DNA of 64,000 nucleotides from NCBI GenBank assembly GCA_000697475.1, contig JNEU01000734.1, forward strand, positions 248,001 through 312,000, read 5' to 3'. The notes beneath the pieces were generated by a model. It saw only the letters and a program-made list of their open reading frames with translations, ran no database searches and was not told where the DNA came from. Of this stretch, positions 24,977 to 40,370 are shown in pieces. Source of the DNA: Lichtheimia corymbifera B2541 (Eukaryota; Mucoromycota; Mucoromycetes; Mucorales; Lichtheimiaceae). Each line of letters starts with the position of its first letter. Position 1 is the first letter of the stretch. A program made the translations under genes and the position numbers.

Positions 24977-26524
24977 ATGGCATTGTCACGTTCCTGCTTG
25001 ATGCTCATGAAGCCTCGATCGATTGCTTCCCTGCCATGCCGACGCATGTTGTCGACCACTCGTATTCAGTTACGCAACGACGCTACTACTGCCACTACTG
25101 CCACTACTGACGGCGCTGGTCCGCTTGAAGGTTTACGTGTATTGGATCTCACTCGAGTATTGGGTAAGTTACATGGACAGTCATTTTGATAGGCAATATG
25201 GATCTAATCGACCCTTTTTATTCTATAGCTGGTCCCTATTGTACCATGATGCTGGGCGATCTTGGGTAAGTAGATGCCTCTGTGCACCTGAAAAACACAA
25301 AGCTAAATATGGGTGGGGGGTCTTAGTGCCGAGGTGATCAAGGTAGAAAACCCAAAGGGTGGTGATGATACTCGTGTATGGGGTCCACCTTATGCCGAGA
25401 ACAAGTCAGCCGAGGATCAGGAACGAGGTGAATCTGCCTACTTTTTGTGTGCCAATCGAAACAAGAAATCCATTACAGTGGATATGAAGTCAGAAGGAGG
25501 TCGTCGATTGTTGCATGATCTTGTGCGAGAATCCGATGTCTTGGTGGAAAACTATTTGCCTGGAAAGCTCAACAAGTTTGGCATGGGATATGAGCAACTC
25601 AAGAAAATCAATCCACGTCTTATTTATGCCTCCATCACGGGTAAGATGAAAAGGATGGTGGTGGTGATCCAATCACATATAACTCATTGTGATGATGTAG
25701 GCTATGGTCAAACCGGCCCTTATTCAGATCGTCCCGGTTATGATGTGATTATTGAAGCAGAAGCAGGTCTTATGCATATTACGGGTGAACCTGACGGCAA
25801 TCCTGTCAAAGTGGGTGTGGCTATTACCGATTTGACCACGGGTCTCTATGCACACAGTGCGATCTTGGCAGCACTTATCAAGCGTGGAATTTCCGGCAAG
25901 GGTCAATGGATCGATTGTTCTTTGATTGAAGCTCAGGTGGCATCGCTTGCCAATATTGCATCCAATTATTTGATCGGAGGTCGTGAAGCAAAGCGTATGG
26001 GTACATCGCATCCTTCCATTGTGCCTTATCAAGTGCTTCCTACCAAGGATTCCTTTGTGATGGTGGGTGCTGGTAACCAGGGTCAATTTGAAAAGCTTTG
26101 TGATCGTATGGATATGGCTCATCTCAAGACCGACCCACGTTTTGCATCCAACCCTGACCGTGTACGCCATCGCTCTGAACTCATTGATATGCTCACCAAA
26201 CGCTTCATGGAAGAACCCACGGAACACTGGCTCGAGAAACTTAATGGTGCTGGCTTTCCTTTTGCTCCCATCAATAACATCCAGCAAACATTCGACCATC
26301 CCCAAATCAAGGCACGCGAACTTGTCCAAGAAGTAGAGCATGAACGTGCTGGCAAAATCAAGCTTGTTGGTCCACCTGTCAAATACAGCGACTTTAAACC
26401 ATCCATTCGCCTGCCTCCTCCTGTCCTTGGTGCTCACACTCAAGAAGTCTTGCGTGATGTTCTTGGTTATTCACAAGAAACCATTGATCAATTACGAAAG
26501 GAAGGCGCTGTTGGCTCTCATTAA
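24977..26524 (+). CDS. mitochondrial class III CoA-transferase, SUGCT-like (succinyl-CoA:glutarate CoA-transferase family)
   Basis: Family III (CaiB/BaiF) enzymes move CoA between carboxylic acids; the closest animal relative is SUGCT, which makes glutaryl-CoA during lysine and tryptophan breakdown. Four exons, 24977-25163, 25229-25265, 25327-25640 and 25701-26524, give 453 codons with all phases matching. The first ~45 residues are rich in Arg, Ser and Ala without acidic residues (MALSRSCLMLMKPRSIASLP), a likely mitochondrial presequence. The fold then starts at GPLEGLRVLDLTRVLAGPYC. Other landmarks are AEVIKVENPKGGDDTRVWGP, VDMKSEGGRRLLHDLVRESD, GYGQTGPYSDRPGYDVIIEA with the expected catalytic Asp, and GKGQWIDCSLIEAQVASLAN. 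Exact substrates cannot be told from sequence. Confidence 0.93.
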
Positions 26525-26675
26525 CTAAGATAGATTCATAACATTTCCCCTCCCTCTCTCACATTGTACAGCCAAATACATATACCAAGAATAATAAAAT
26601 GTTTCTAGAAAAGATGTGCCATGACCCATATATTAATCTGGTTTTACAACTAGCTGTCTTTAATAAGAATGATCA

Positions 26676-28607
<1,932 letters not shown>

Positions 28608-29244
28608 GAAGAAGAAGAGAGAGAGGAAGAGAGGAAAAAAAAGAAGACTGCGCTTCGTTCGTTCAATTTTTTACCCAGCACACACAATCATGCGCTTTGA
28701 ATCGGGTATCCGAAACTGACTGACTGACTGACTATGACAGCTTTACGAATGGGGGAATATAGAATCGGTTCATCTTTTATCCATCAATGAAAGATCAAAT
28801 GAGCATAATAGTAATAGGTGGGCCATTTGTTACGAATGAAATAAATGTCTGTGTGTGTGTGTTTGCTAGTGATGGTCTTGTGTGTGTGAGAGAGTGCACG
28901 CGAGTACGAGTGAACCGGATCAATGTAGTACACAAATGTGAACAAAAAGGAAGGCTCAAAGAGAAGAAAAAAGGATAGAGAGGAGCAAGCGAGATAAGAG
29001 AGAGAGAGAAAGGAAAGAGAGAGAGAATAGATATGTGAGTGAAGGGAAGGGACGACGATTACGGAGTGGGAGACTGAATAGGTGGTGGTGAAGGTGTCCT
29101 GTGTAAGGCAGTAGTCAAGTGATTGAAACAACGAAATGATGCAAATAACAATATATAGGTAAGTTGGAAGAAGAAAAAAAAGAGTGGTAACAAAGAGTGA
29201 GGGGTGGCCATATAGTAAAACGAGCAGATGCATCTTCAACCAAA
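28608..29244. other. intergenic region with purine-rich low complexity
   Basis: Holds (GA)n/(AG)n runs (about 28990-29030), a (GT)n run (about 28850-28862) and ACTGACTG repeats near 28716-28733. It covers the promoter and leader of the forkhead gene and the 3' flank of the phosphatase. No gene is seen. Confidence 0.6.
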
Positions 29245-30772
29245 TCACCTTGAGATGGTCAACTCGTTTTCATCGACGCTTCCAAGTGTGTTATCCAAGA
29301 TCATCGTAACATCATCCACGGTTGTCAAATCTTCTAGGAACATCACTAGGTCGGTCAGCTCGGTATCATGTGGATCATTGAACCAGGTTGAAACAGGAAC
29401 AGCATTTGCTGTATGGAAAATATAACTTGCTGGCGAATTATCAAGAATCATTGTCTGTGAAAGCTCTCGTCCAAGTTGGGAAAGGTCCTAAAGAGAAATG
29501 CATCGCCTCATTTAGATTTTTTGTTTCCTTGCGTTACCACGTTTTTCTTACCTTGACATAGGTTCCCATGTGGTTAAAGCAAGATTCGCGGAATAGTCGA
29601 TGCTTGACCACTTTGTGTATATCGAGCTTATCGAGAACAGGATCCGCATACTATGATGATATCTTTGTCAGTCATGATAAAATAGAAAGATCAATGTATA
29701 TATGTATATACCTTGGATAAGCTTGCAGTGAACACCACAATCTCATACATTTCTCCCATTTTACGCATAAACTCGTCCACGCCGGGTCGCTTGAGGACAT
29801 AAACGTTGTGGTACTGGTTATCAATCTCCACTGGTACAATGAAATCTGGATTTGGGATAACCTGATCGTGATGTAAAGGAGCGGATGGTTGGTATACATG
29901 GCAACAGCAACAGCACCCCGTTTGCCCGATCAATTCCAACAACCCCCTTTTTTTCATACCTTGAAAGAACTGTGTACCAAAGTCTCATCCAAATCTAATA
30001 CCAAGCACTTGCGCCCTGTGTGTTCTTCAGCCAAGGGTGGCAGCAGCCATACAACTTCATCCTAATCGATACAATGACCGTTAGTATGCATATCCAACAA
30101 ATAAACATTGCATTTCTCACACCCTCTTCCTCTCCCTCTCCTCTCTTTTTCTCTTTTTCTCGCTCACTCTCTCATACATGACACACCATAGTACTTGATT
30201 GATTCATCCATCCATTGCCCACCCCCCCTTTTTTTCGGCCCTAACTCAATCTCAATAATACTCGCGCCTTATTACCTTGGGCGTTTGAGGAGAAGCAATA
30301 GACCGCGACGCATCCTCTTCGATTTCGGTGACGATTTTTGTAGGAAAGTTATCCTTCTCGGAAGTGCTGCAAGTCATGGTTGTGCTGCCTCGACTATAGC
30401 GTTTTTTGTTGCGATGCCATATCGATGATGATTTGTCGCTGTTGTCTAGCAAGGAACCAGCGCCAAATGTACAACAGAACAAGAGGGACAGGAACCCACC
30501 CTTGCGACCTTTAAGCGAACCTGCTCTTGAAGCTGGACGATTGGGTAGTGGTGACTTTACATGGTGTGGGTCGTCTGTTGAATAGAATAATAAAAAGGGA
30601 GTTAAACCTATGCGTGTCCTCTTCAATGAAGCCTTGTCATTGTTCATTTCGTACCTTTGTTGCTGGCATTAGCGGAGTGCTCGGGAGCAACTTGTGTGAG
30701 ATGGCTAGAGACAGACGCCTTGTTGGGTGCTGAAGAAGGGTTATCCGATGAAGTTGATTGTGGTTGAGCCAT
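29245..30772 (-). CDS. Psr1/Psr2-like HAD phosphatase (NIF/FCP1-homology domain)
   Basis: SCP/Psr-type serine phosphatase; yeast Psr1/2 sit at the plasma membrane and act in sodium and general stress responses with Whi2. The start is [19 protein letters not shown] and the N-terminal half is Ser-rich with a double cysteine ([13 protein letters not shown]) that could be palmitoylated. The catalytic domain has the nucleophile motif [17 protein letters not shown] (DxDxT), then [76 protein letters not shown] and [20 protein letters not shown] with the metal-binding Asp. Six exons; the intron before the catalytic domain is about 210 nt and CT-rich. Residues needed for catalysis are all present. Confidence 0.92.
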
Positions 30773-31655
30773 GGGGTCGTTTGTTGGTGGTAGAGAGAGA
30801 ATGGGCGAGTCAAAGGGGGGAAAAAGTGGAAAAAAGAAGGTTGAGAAAAGGATAAAAAAGAAAAGAGAACTGTGGGGCTCAAGCCGTCAAACTCAAGCGA
30901 GAAAAACGATAGTTGTTGAACGGGACAAGAAGATGAATCGGATCGACAAGAGCGATGAAAAACCCTCAAGTGGATTCCTGGGTCAAGTTCCAAGTTACAG
31001 TGGATATAACAGCGCTGCTGGTGTAGACGGAAGCAATCCTTTTGTAACCTACTCAATCCAGAAATGGTTGGCATCTCTAGCTGAAAATCAAAGGCCGCTT
31101 TTATTGCACTGTGGTTGTTGTTGTTGTTGCTACTGGTTGCCGCAGTTGCTATATTACAGTTGTTGTAGCCAATTCCCCATTCCCATGGTCTAATTCACGC
31201 ATAAACATGCATTCAAATCATGATAAGATCCTAGTATTGTTTGATCTTTTTTCCATTGAATCTGCACGTAATCAAATCCCTCACCTGCAGGGTCGCTAGT
31301 TGTTGCAGATCATCGGTATATTGCACGTGGTTCACCTTACTTTGGTATTCATCATGCTATTGTCTATTGCCCCGCTCATACATATAGTTACCATGATACC
31401 ACTATTAGCAACAACCCATTGTCAATTGACAACAACTACTATCGACACCACAGATCACGAAATAACAAATAATGCTTCGATCCCAATTTCCGGTGCTGCC
31501 CAATGGCGCACAATGCCTTAAAAGGCACCTTTCCCTGTGTTAAGTTGTCACCCAATTCCTATTATCATCCCTTTCAATCATGAATGCAATACACATATAT
31601 TTGGAGGATGTATGTAATGAGAGAGAATGATGATGATGATGCTACATATTGCTAT
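30773..31655. other. intergenic region
   Basis: Promoter side of the phosphatase gene and 3' flank of NUDCD1. Contains a purine-rich stretch (about 30790-30880) and a TTG-triplet run near 31114-31130. Open frames here lack protein character. Confidence 0.5.
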
Positions 31656-33506
31656 TCAAATATGCACTGCCACAAGCTCGGTCTCGGTGAGCAGCATCAG
31701 CACCCGATCATTAATAAGTTGTGCACCGAGGATATCGACATCGTGCCCTTGTGTGACATCAATGAGTGTTTGTGATTCGACATCCCGCTTGTCGCCATGG
31801 CGGTAGTAAATGTAGGCGTTACGATTGCTCTCGACAATGGTGACAAATCGCAAATCAGGATCGTGCTGGACAAAGCGACTATCACGCTTGGATGCATGGA
31901 CAAATGCAAATGCATCAAATATCGCAACGTGCTCTGGGGCTATGATGCTGCCTTCGTCGTTGAATGCATAAACCTGCCCATCCACATCCGACTTTACGCA
32001 GACCGATGCAAGCCTTTGCTGATATTCAAGTTGAGGTGCATGAAAGGATCCACAAAGCCATTCGCGTCCACTGGATTGAATATTCTGAACAAGACGTCCT
32101 GTTGCATTATCGTAAACACTGAAATACACTGGTTGTCCCGATTCATCAATGTCTTCATCGATATCCTGAGCAACGGGATGTTGCATAGCTTGCACAAAAG
32201 GTGTATTGCCATCAGTAAACTTGTCAAGGCGACGCATAATATCATCCAATTTGGCAGCATCCATCGTTTCAAGCACACCATCATCTTGATCAAACACGTG
32301 TGGCCATCGAGTATGTTCGTCATGCTTGACCAGGAATAGCGATAGAACCCCACTGTCGCTGTCGATTGTCCACGTGCAATCATCCGCTCTTATCGTACTC
32401 CATAATTTCCGGAATGGATATGAAATGTCGACATCTTGCGCTCGCACAATTAAGCTCAGGTGGCCTGGTGCAAATTGACAACTCACTGCTGATTTGGGTG
32501 TTCCTGAAGGTAGTGCGAATTGTATAGTCATCTCTTCTCCTTCTTGTGTCCATTGATAAGGTGGTGGTGTAGGTGGCTGTGCACGTGTCAATGGCCGCTC
32601 TTGCTCTACGGTTTCATCTTCGGGTTGTACATCATCGCTCATAGCAGGATGCACAGTATCATAAGACGTCTCGCTGCCGAGAATAAGTCGACTTTGGGTG
32701 CTATGGGTTGTCGGTGTCAATTGGCAATAAACAGGCACCTCGGATCCGCGTAACATATGAAGCAATGTCAATTGGTCATTTGATAAAGATAAGTCAAGGG
32801 TGGCAATATTGAATTCGGTCTTGCGTGTGGCTGCACGACTTTGAACCACCAATCGAATCAAAGCATCATTGATAAGTTGCGCCGTCAATAATACGCATGG
32901 CACGGGTGATACTCCTTCGCTACCATCTCCTTCATATCGTGTAGACATAACGACTTGTCCTCTTTCCAGATTGATGACTTCAATATCACCAGCGCCATTG
33001 GTTGCCAGGAGTAGATCGTTATTCAACGCAATCAATGATGGATATTGTGGCTCGGGAGGAACGTTGCTAGGCGGCTCTGCATAATTGGGCACTCCTCCCA
33101 ATGGCTGTATCAGCGTTGTCACTTGCTGCAGTTGAGTTTCTCGTGATACCTGCATCATCCACATACACACAATCAGAGATCGTCATCTTGCATAATTCCC
33201 TTCTCCCATCATGCTTACCGAGTCGTACAACACACGCATCACATTGTATCCATTATCCACGTAGAAAGCCGTGCCGACAGTTGCATTCAATGGATATCCT
33301 GCTGCCAAATGACTGAATCGGATACGTGCTTGCAGTTCTCGAAATCCCATGCGATGATTCTCGCCAATCTTGCCGATCGTCAGTCCTTCATCCGGTAGTC
33401 GTGTGCGTCGTAAACACTGCTCCTCTGAGAACGGTACGAGTTTGTACCCTTCAAACTTGGCATTGATCAGATCGTTGTTGGGTGTCAATCGTCGCGTCTC
33501 CACCAT
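31656..33506 (-). CDS. NudC domain-containing protein 1 (NUDCD1/CML66-like), CS domain
   Basis: Family of co-chaperones with a beta-propeller-like body and a p23/CS domain; mammalian NUDCD1 binds Hsp90 clients and the DHX15 helicase. Two exons: about 33219-33506 and 31656-33150, roughly 590 residues, close to the ~583 of human NUDCD1. The N-terminal part has LPDEGLTIGKIGENHRMGFR. The CS domain lies mid-protein: PPYQWTQEGEEMTIQFALPS, GHLSLIVRAQDVDISYPF, RKLWSTIRADDCTWTIDSDS and LSLFLVKHDEHTRWPHVF. The C-terminal part continues with propeller-like strands and ends LLTETELVAVHI. I take the ATG at 33506 (GCCATGG context); one six codons upstream (33524) is possible. Confidence 0.88.
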
Positions 33507-33747
33507 GGCGTGGTTTGTATTCAAGAGAAAGCAAAACCATGTTGCACAACAGCGCTCTTAAAATTGTCTTGCATGGAAAGGATTGGAACCATTCATTATG
33601 CTAGCCCATCCAGTTGATCATTAGCTATATTACCCTTGTATCATTAACCTTTCAATAAACGTCGTGGAGTAAAAATGAATAAGCAAGATAATACAACTGA
33701 TTGCATTATGGAACTTTTTATTGTTGATTTGAATGAATCCACTACTA

Positions 33748-36700
33748 CTACTGTTGGGGTTGAGGCATAAATCTGTTGATTGCAGCAGCTAGTTCAGGCA
33801 TGCGTAATGGCTTGCTGACATATTCATCCTATGTAGCATAATATAAATATGAGTGCATCATACATCATTGTATATCTTACCATGTCATTTGACAAGCATT
33901 TTTCTCGATCTCCAATCATAGCATGTGCAGTAAGGGCAATAATTGGTACACGAGGTCTCTCATTCTCCTTTTCATACTTGCGTATCAATGCTGTCGCTTC
34001 AAATCCACCCATCACTGGCATCTGTAATATATACCCAATAGGTCAATATCACGATGAATGATAGCACGACATATTACACCTACCTGAATATCCATCAAGA
34101 TGACATCAATCGACTCCTCCTCATACATGGCAACAGCTTCTTGTCCATTTTGTGCGACCGTGACCTCGTGACCCATTTTCTCAAGAAGTTTGACAGCCAA
34201 CCGCTGATTGACGATGTTGTCTTCAACCAACAATACCGAAAGAGACTGTTGTATCTGTGGACTATTCGATGATGCCATGTTGTTCTCAAGAGTGACCTGC
34301 AAAGCACATGCAAAGCTATGAAGGTCGGTTGCATCATTGATGTAGCTGGTCATGCCAATGGATATGCTTTCCTTGACGTCAAGGTATTCGAGTTCACTTG
34401 AAACCACCGTGGCAGGCATGTGCTGTGTATCAGGTAAATCACGTAGGCGACGCACCATATCCATATTGTTCACAATCAAAGCATTGAACGTGAGCTTGTT
34501 CAAAGAAAGAGGTGATCCATCACGTAATAGATGCAATGCTTGCGTAGCTTCTTTGTATTCAGCAAATACCACTTCCAGCGTTTCCAAGCGGCTGCATTGT
34601 TGGGCAATCAATTCGCTAAAGGTATCGGCAGACATGTCGTTCTCATGATATGCACACAATAAACGCTGAGAAAGAGGTGATCTCACAGTGGATGATGCCA
34701 TTGGATGTGCTGTATCCATATCACCAAGCTCAATTGGAAGTCTAAAATAGAATTGTGAGCCTTGACCAAGGATCGAGTTCACCCACAGCTCGCCACCCAT
34801 CAATTCAACCAATCGCTTGCTGATCGATAACCCCAGTCCCGTTCCTCCATATTTGCGTCTAAAACGATGGAAAATGAGACTACTTGACGAATATATAATA
34901 AAAAAGTACTTACGTGGTGCTGCCATCCACCTGGCAAAAAGTATCAAATATGTCGGCGAATCTGTCTGAAGATATCCCAATGCCTGTATCGCTCACACAA
35001 AACTTGATGCACTTTTTGTTGAATGAAGCAACTTCTTCTTCTGTGACCACCGTAAGTTTGACATGACCTTCTTCGGTAAACTTGACTGCATTGCCCAGCA
35101 GATTGGTGAGCACCTGCTTCAATCGCATTGGATCACCCATCAACCAATCAGGTGTTGTTTTTTGCATTTCATAAATCAATTCAAGCTTGTTGTCGCCTTT
35201 GTATGCCATCGTTCGAAATACACCAAGGGTAGTGCTGCGCAATGAGAATGGGATACGCTCAATATTGAGTCGACCAGCTTCAATCTTGGAAATATCCAAG
35301 ATATCATCAATGATGGTGAGTAAGCTGAGTGCAAGGGACTTGACAATCATAAGGTTTTCACGTTGTGCCCTGTTCAAATCGGTCTCCTCGAGCGTCAGCG
35401 TGGTCATACCAATAATGCCGTTCATGGGCGTCCGAATTTCATGGCTCATATTGGCAAGGAACTCGCTCTTGCTTTTGTTGGCTGATTCGGCTGCCTCTCT
35501 TGCCAACGTATTCTTTTGCATGGCTTCTCGCAATGATAGCACCATTTGGTTGATCTTGGTTTTCAGCGTGTCAAGCTCGCCCGATGCTTCAACCGTAATC
35601 ACTTGACTAAAATCATCCCTTGTTGCAGCTTCAGTGATCTGTGCAAATGCACGTACTTGGGTAGTAAGATTGGATGCCATAATATTCACGTCCGATATGA
35701 TATGCTTCCATACACCAGACACATCTTGCACTTCTGCTTTGGATCCCAGCTTGCCCTCTGTACCAACTTCCTTGCATACGCGTGTTACTTCGGAAGCAAA
35801 TAGACGTAGCCGATCCACCATGGAGTTGATTGTCACCTTGAGCTCCAGTATTTCGCCTTCAACTGATACAACCACCTTTTTCGAGAGCTCACCACATGCA
35901 ACAGCTTTACACACGCATGCAATGTCACGGACTTGGTTGGTGAGATTGCTGGCCATCATGTTGACATTATCTGTCAGATCCTTCCATGTGCCATCCACAT
36001 CCTTAACGACAGCTTGACCACCGAGCTTGCCTTCTGTGCCAACTTCACGTGCCACCCGAGTCACTTCAGCAGCAAAAGTACGCAATTGATCCACCATGGA
36101 ATTGACCGTTTCCTATATAAATGTTGATATTAGCATGATGCATACACTTTAATAATAGCATGCCTCACTTTAAGATCCAATATTTCGCCCTTGACATCAA
36201 CGTCGATTTTGCGAGAAAGATCACCACGAGCAACAGCCTTGGTGACAGCGACAATGGATCGTACTTGAGTGGTTAGGTTGCCAGCCATCATGTTGACATT
36301 GTCTGTAAGATCTTTCCAGGTGCCGTCCACATCTTTCACCACCGCTTGGCCACCCAATTTTCCTTCAGTGCCAACTTCAAGTGCAACACGTGAGACTTCA
36401 TTGGCAAATATGGATAGCTATACATAGATAACATGATTAGGCCTTAGGATCATGGGGAAAGAAGATATCAAGGGACCAAGCTTACTTGTTGTACCATCGT
36501 ATTGATGGTGATTTTCAAGTCCAATATCTCGCCTTTGACCTCGACAGTGATAGTTTTGCTGAGATCTCCTTTGGCTACAGCTTTGGATACCATGACGATA
36601 TCGCGAACTTGGGCAGTGATATTGGCAGCCATTGCATTGACGCTGTCTGTGAGATCTTTCCATGTACCACCAATACCTTGGACGACAGCTTGACCACCAA

Positions 36701-39616
36701 GGTTTCCTTCAGTACCAACTTCCTTGGCAACGCGTGTGACCTCGGTAGCAAACATCCTAAGCTTTTCCACCATGCTATTGAAGGTGATTTTGAGATCGAG
36801 AATTTCACCGTGTACAGGTACGTTGATTTGTTTACTGAGATCACCATTGGCGACGGCAGTGGTTACTTCGGCAATGCATCGGACTTGTGTAGTAAGATTG
36901 GCTGCCATGACGTTTACACGTTCGATCAAATCCTTCCATGTGCCTCTTGCATTCTCCACCATCGCTTGACCGCCAAGTTTGCCATCTGTGCCCACTTCAC
37001 GTGCCACACGTGTCACCTCAGATACAAATGTGCGAAGCTGATCCACCATTTTGTTGATTGCCATTTTGAGATCTTGCAGCTCACCACTGACATCCACGGT
37101 AATCTTTTTTGAAAAGTCTCCATCGGCTATGGCCACTGTAACTGCAGCAATGGAACGCACCTGAGATGTCAAATTGGCGGCCATCACATTAACCTTGTCT
37201 GTCAAATCTTTCCAGATGCCATCCGCATTTTCAACCACGGCTTGACCACCAAGCTTGCCTTCTGTGCCAACTTCAAGTGCGACTCGTGTCACCTCAGTCC
37301 CAAAGATACGTAGCTGATCAATCATGAAATTGATGGTTTCCTTTGAACGCATACGATAAGATAAGTTAGTGCCTTGATGATTATATGTAAAACGAATACT
37401 CCTTACCTTAAGATCATGGATTTCCCCATATGCTTCAACAGTGATCTTTAAGCCAATGTGTGAGTTTCTTTTTTTTTCATTGTCTCATGCAGCTCATTGT
37501 TAACCAACCTACCTTTTTCATCAGGTTGCCTCGAGCAATGGCTTTGGATACACCCGATATGTCACGAACTTGCGCTGTGATATTGGTGATCATGGTATTG
37601 ATGTTGGATGTGAGATCACACCACACACCACCAAGGTCATTGGGCAGTATGGCTTCTCCACCGAGTTTTCCTTCCACGCCAACTTCAAGAGCCACCTTGC
37701 TCAAACCAGAAGCGAGCGTACTCAAATTATCCACCATGTTGTTGATCGTCCATTTTAAATCCAAGAGCTCGCCGTCAACTTGTGCCGTGATCTAATAAAG
37801 GCATTTTTAGAAAATGAATGGGAGAAGCTCATTGTTGCAAAGCGAAAAAAATTACTTTGGTTGAAAGGTCGCCTCTCGCTACGGCTTTACACACAGTGGA
37901 AATGTCACGAACTTGAAGTGTCAAATTGCTTGCCATATGATTGATGTTTTCAGTGAGCTCCTTCCATGCACCTTGGGCACTTTGTACATGTGCTTGTCCT
38001 CCCAGCTTGCCGTGTACACCAACATCAAGTGTCATCTGTGTGACTTGAGTGGTAAATTCAAAGAGCTATCAACCGTATGATGAGCATGGATCGTAAAAAA
38101 AAGGATGTTTAAACAAAGGCAATACCTGATCCACCATGGAATTGATTGTCTCTTTGATCTCCTGAAGCTCAGTATTGACCTATATATACACAATGATATG
38201 CTTTGTAAAAATAAAATCATTAAAGGAAAACAACTATTCAATGATCTCACCTCAACAGTGACCCTCTTTGTCAAGTCACCTTGGCTCACCGCTTTGCAAA
38301 CATGCACGATATCATGTAAATCGACTGTCAACGCTTTAATCATACCATGCGTGTGACTCAAGATCATTGACCAAACCCCTGTAGGTTGCCTTGTAGAGCC
38401 GGATAGCGATGACAATGGGGACGAATATGATGACGATGGTTGTGGGCTGATTGATGTGAGCATAGTACTGGTAGGCTCGCCTTGACTCCCAAAATGGGCA
38501 ATGTTGTGCAAGATCTCGGATGTATGCAAGTCAAGCCGCGTCACTGATAAAACGTGTGAGATTCAAATCAATGCATCGAGTAGGGGGGAATATGAATGTA
38601 TCCAACAACAAGCAATGAAATCGGGACCTTACCCATTTCATTCATTGTGTGCTCCAACGCCACCAAGGGTTTGGTATGTGCATCCAAATTTAGACAAACA
38701 TGCATGTCACCATCAGCCACTTTGCTCATGATGTGCTCAACTTGCTCAAGCTGCTGCTGTGATTTTGATGATGTCTCCTTCAAGGTGTCAAATATTTCTT
38801 TCCATACACCATCCCAATGCTTCTTGTTGCTTTGTTGTTCATTGTCGTCATCGAGAATACCCATGGATGTTGTGCTTATCGCAGATGTCAAATGGCTGGT
38901 CACAAGTTGAAGATGCTGTGTCATGGCATTGATAGCATCACAAGCAGGATGATGACAAGCACATGGAACCCTGTCAGCGAGGTCCCCCTGGCTCACAGAG
39001 TTGGCCACACGTAAAATGTGATGCATGCATGATTCGCCACCCCAAAGGTTGATTTCCACATCGTGTTTCTACAAATAATAATCAGCTTTACTATTCATGC
39101 CATCAACATTCGCACCACATGGGCTGTTGATATCATCTTCATCTCTAGCCCACTTACTTCTAAAGGTGGTGACACAACGGCTGCAGATTTGAAAAATGGT
39201 ACCATCCCACCTTCATCCGTATGCTGCAGCTCGAGAGCGGATGATGAATGAAGTACGCCGGTTGATGATGAAACAGTAGCTTCCGACACCTCCTTTTCAT
39301 TTATAGGTGGTGATGCTGATGACGATGATGGTGTTGGATCCATATAGTTTGCCTCGGATACAAGCTGTCCTTGCTGTATCACGACGCGTGCACGGGCTAA
39401 ATCAGCGTTTGATGTCGACTTATCACGAGCGATTTGTTTCAAAATATCAAGAGCTTGGTTCCACATAGACAACGACTCAAGATCAACATCTTTGAATTCA
39501 GCCATGTTGAGTGGTTCCTGTGGCGGTTGTACATCTTGAGCAATCGTTTGTAGGTAACCGATAAGATTAGCAAGATTGGCTCGTTGTTGTGCGCAGCGCT
39601 CCAGATCAAATGTCAT
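33748..39616 (-). CDS. group III hybrid histidine kinase (Nik1/Os-1 type) with an extended HAMP array
   Basis: Cytosolic osmosensor-type kinase upstream of the Hog1 pathway and target of fludioxonil-class fungicides in other fungi. Roughly 14 exons and about 1,700 residues, against about 1,200-1,300 for usual Nik1. The N terminus ([20 protein letters not shown]) is followed by two degenerate HAMP-like segments. Then come nine ~92-residue HAMP-linker units, each with a form of [20 protein letters not shown], GEILDLKxTINxMVx[14 protein letters not shown] and [11 protein letters not shown] (about 38390 down to 35530). The kinase has the H box [21 protein letters not shown] box ([17 protein letters not shown]), DTGIGIS, and [20 protein letters not shown]. 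The receiver has [20 protein letters not shown], phospho-acceptor ILMDIQMPVMGG, ALTAHAM and [10 protein letters not shown]. It stops after MPQPQQ at 33748. All catalytic residues are present. Confidence 0.95.
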
Positions 39617-40370
39617 GTCAATAATCCAGGATAAGGGAAAAAGAGAGGAGGAAAGAAAAAGAATAGCTGATACAGGAAACCTGATTACAATCTGACAATG
39701 ACAGTGGGGATGGCAAGTGCGCGGTGTTTGGGGCTAGACTCACGCGTTGGGCCCAACGCGTACCATATATTTCATGCATGCTGTGTTGTGTGTCACATCA
39801 CTAATTTGGCAACGCTTGCAGCAGGTTCTCTTTTATGCAATCCATGTGTGCAATGTAAACAACAGCATAACACAGACAAAGTGGAATGTACTATACATGG
39901 AAGATTACAGTTATTGCAAGCATGTCCTACACGTGGTGGACGTGATGAATGGCTGGAACCAAGATTAGCTGTTGATAAAGGATCACGAAAAACATTATCA
40001 CCTTCATGCCGCTTCAATGCACTTTTATGTTTTTTCGGTAATTTGATATCCTTAAAACACTCGTATCGGGTGAACGATCTTCTTAGGCTGCCGCTATTTC
40101 CATCCACGTACTCAGTAAGTGATGGGAGCTGCTACTATAGAGCATACCATCACGTTATTACTGTCGCACTGAGATGACAGCCCTACGTGCATACCGCTTT
40201 TCCCCACGCACCAGAGATTACCCCACCCCTTTTTGAGAAATTACAATGAAACGTATGCACAAAGGTGTGTGAAAAAATACAATGATATATACATGGAATA
40301 GCTTGGATACGAGATATAAAAAGAGAAAACGCATCCGACTTCTTGGGACGACCACAAGTATGTAAATGTG
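39617..40370. other. intergenic region upstream of the histidine kinase
   Basis: A reverse-strand frame at 39793-40107 (104 codons, cysteine-rich middle, HACNNCNLPC) and an overlapping forward frame both lack a recognisable family or splice context. I treat the stretch as the histidine kinase promoter plus the 3' flank of the PAS-like gene. Confidence 0.45.

Noticed and set aside
25724..26443. 239-codon reverse open frame
   Set aside because: Antisense to the main exon of the CoA-transferase, with no family resemblance and no splice context.
31797..32339. 180-codon forward open frame
   Set aside because: Antisense to the NUDCD1 CS-domain exon; composition is unlike a folded protein.
36486..37112. 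208-codon forward open frame
   Set aside because: It is antisense to the HAMP-repeat exons of the histidine kinase; the repetitive coding strand creates long open complementary frames.
39698..40177. 159-codon forward frame and overlapping 104-codon reverse frame
   Set aside because: Two overlapping opposite frames with no recognisable sequence and no splice or promoter support; most likely chance.
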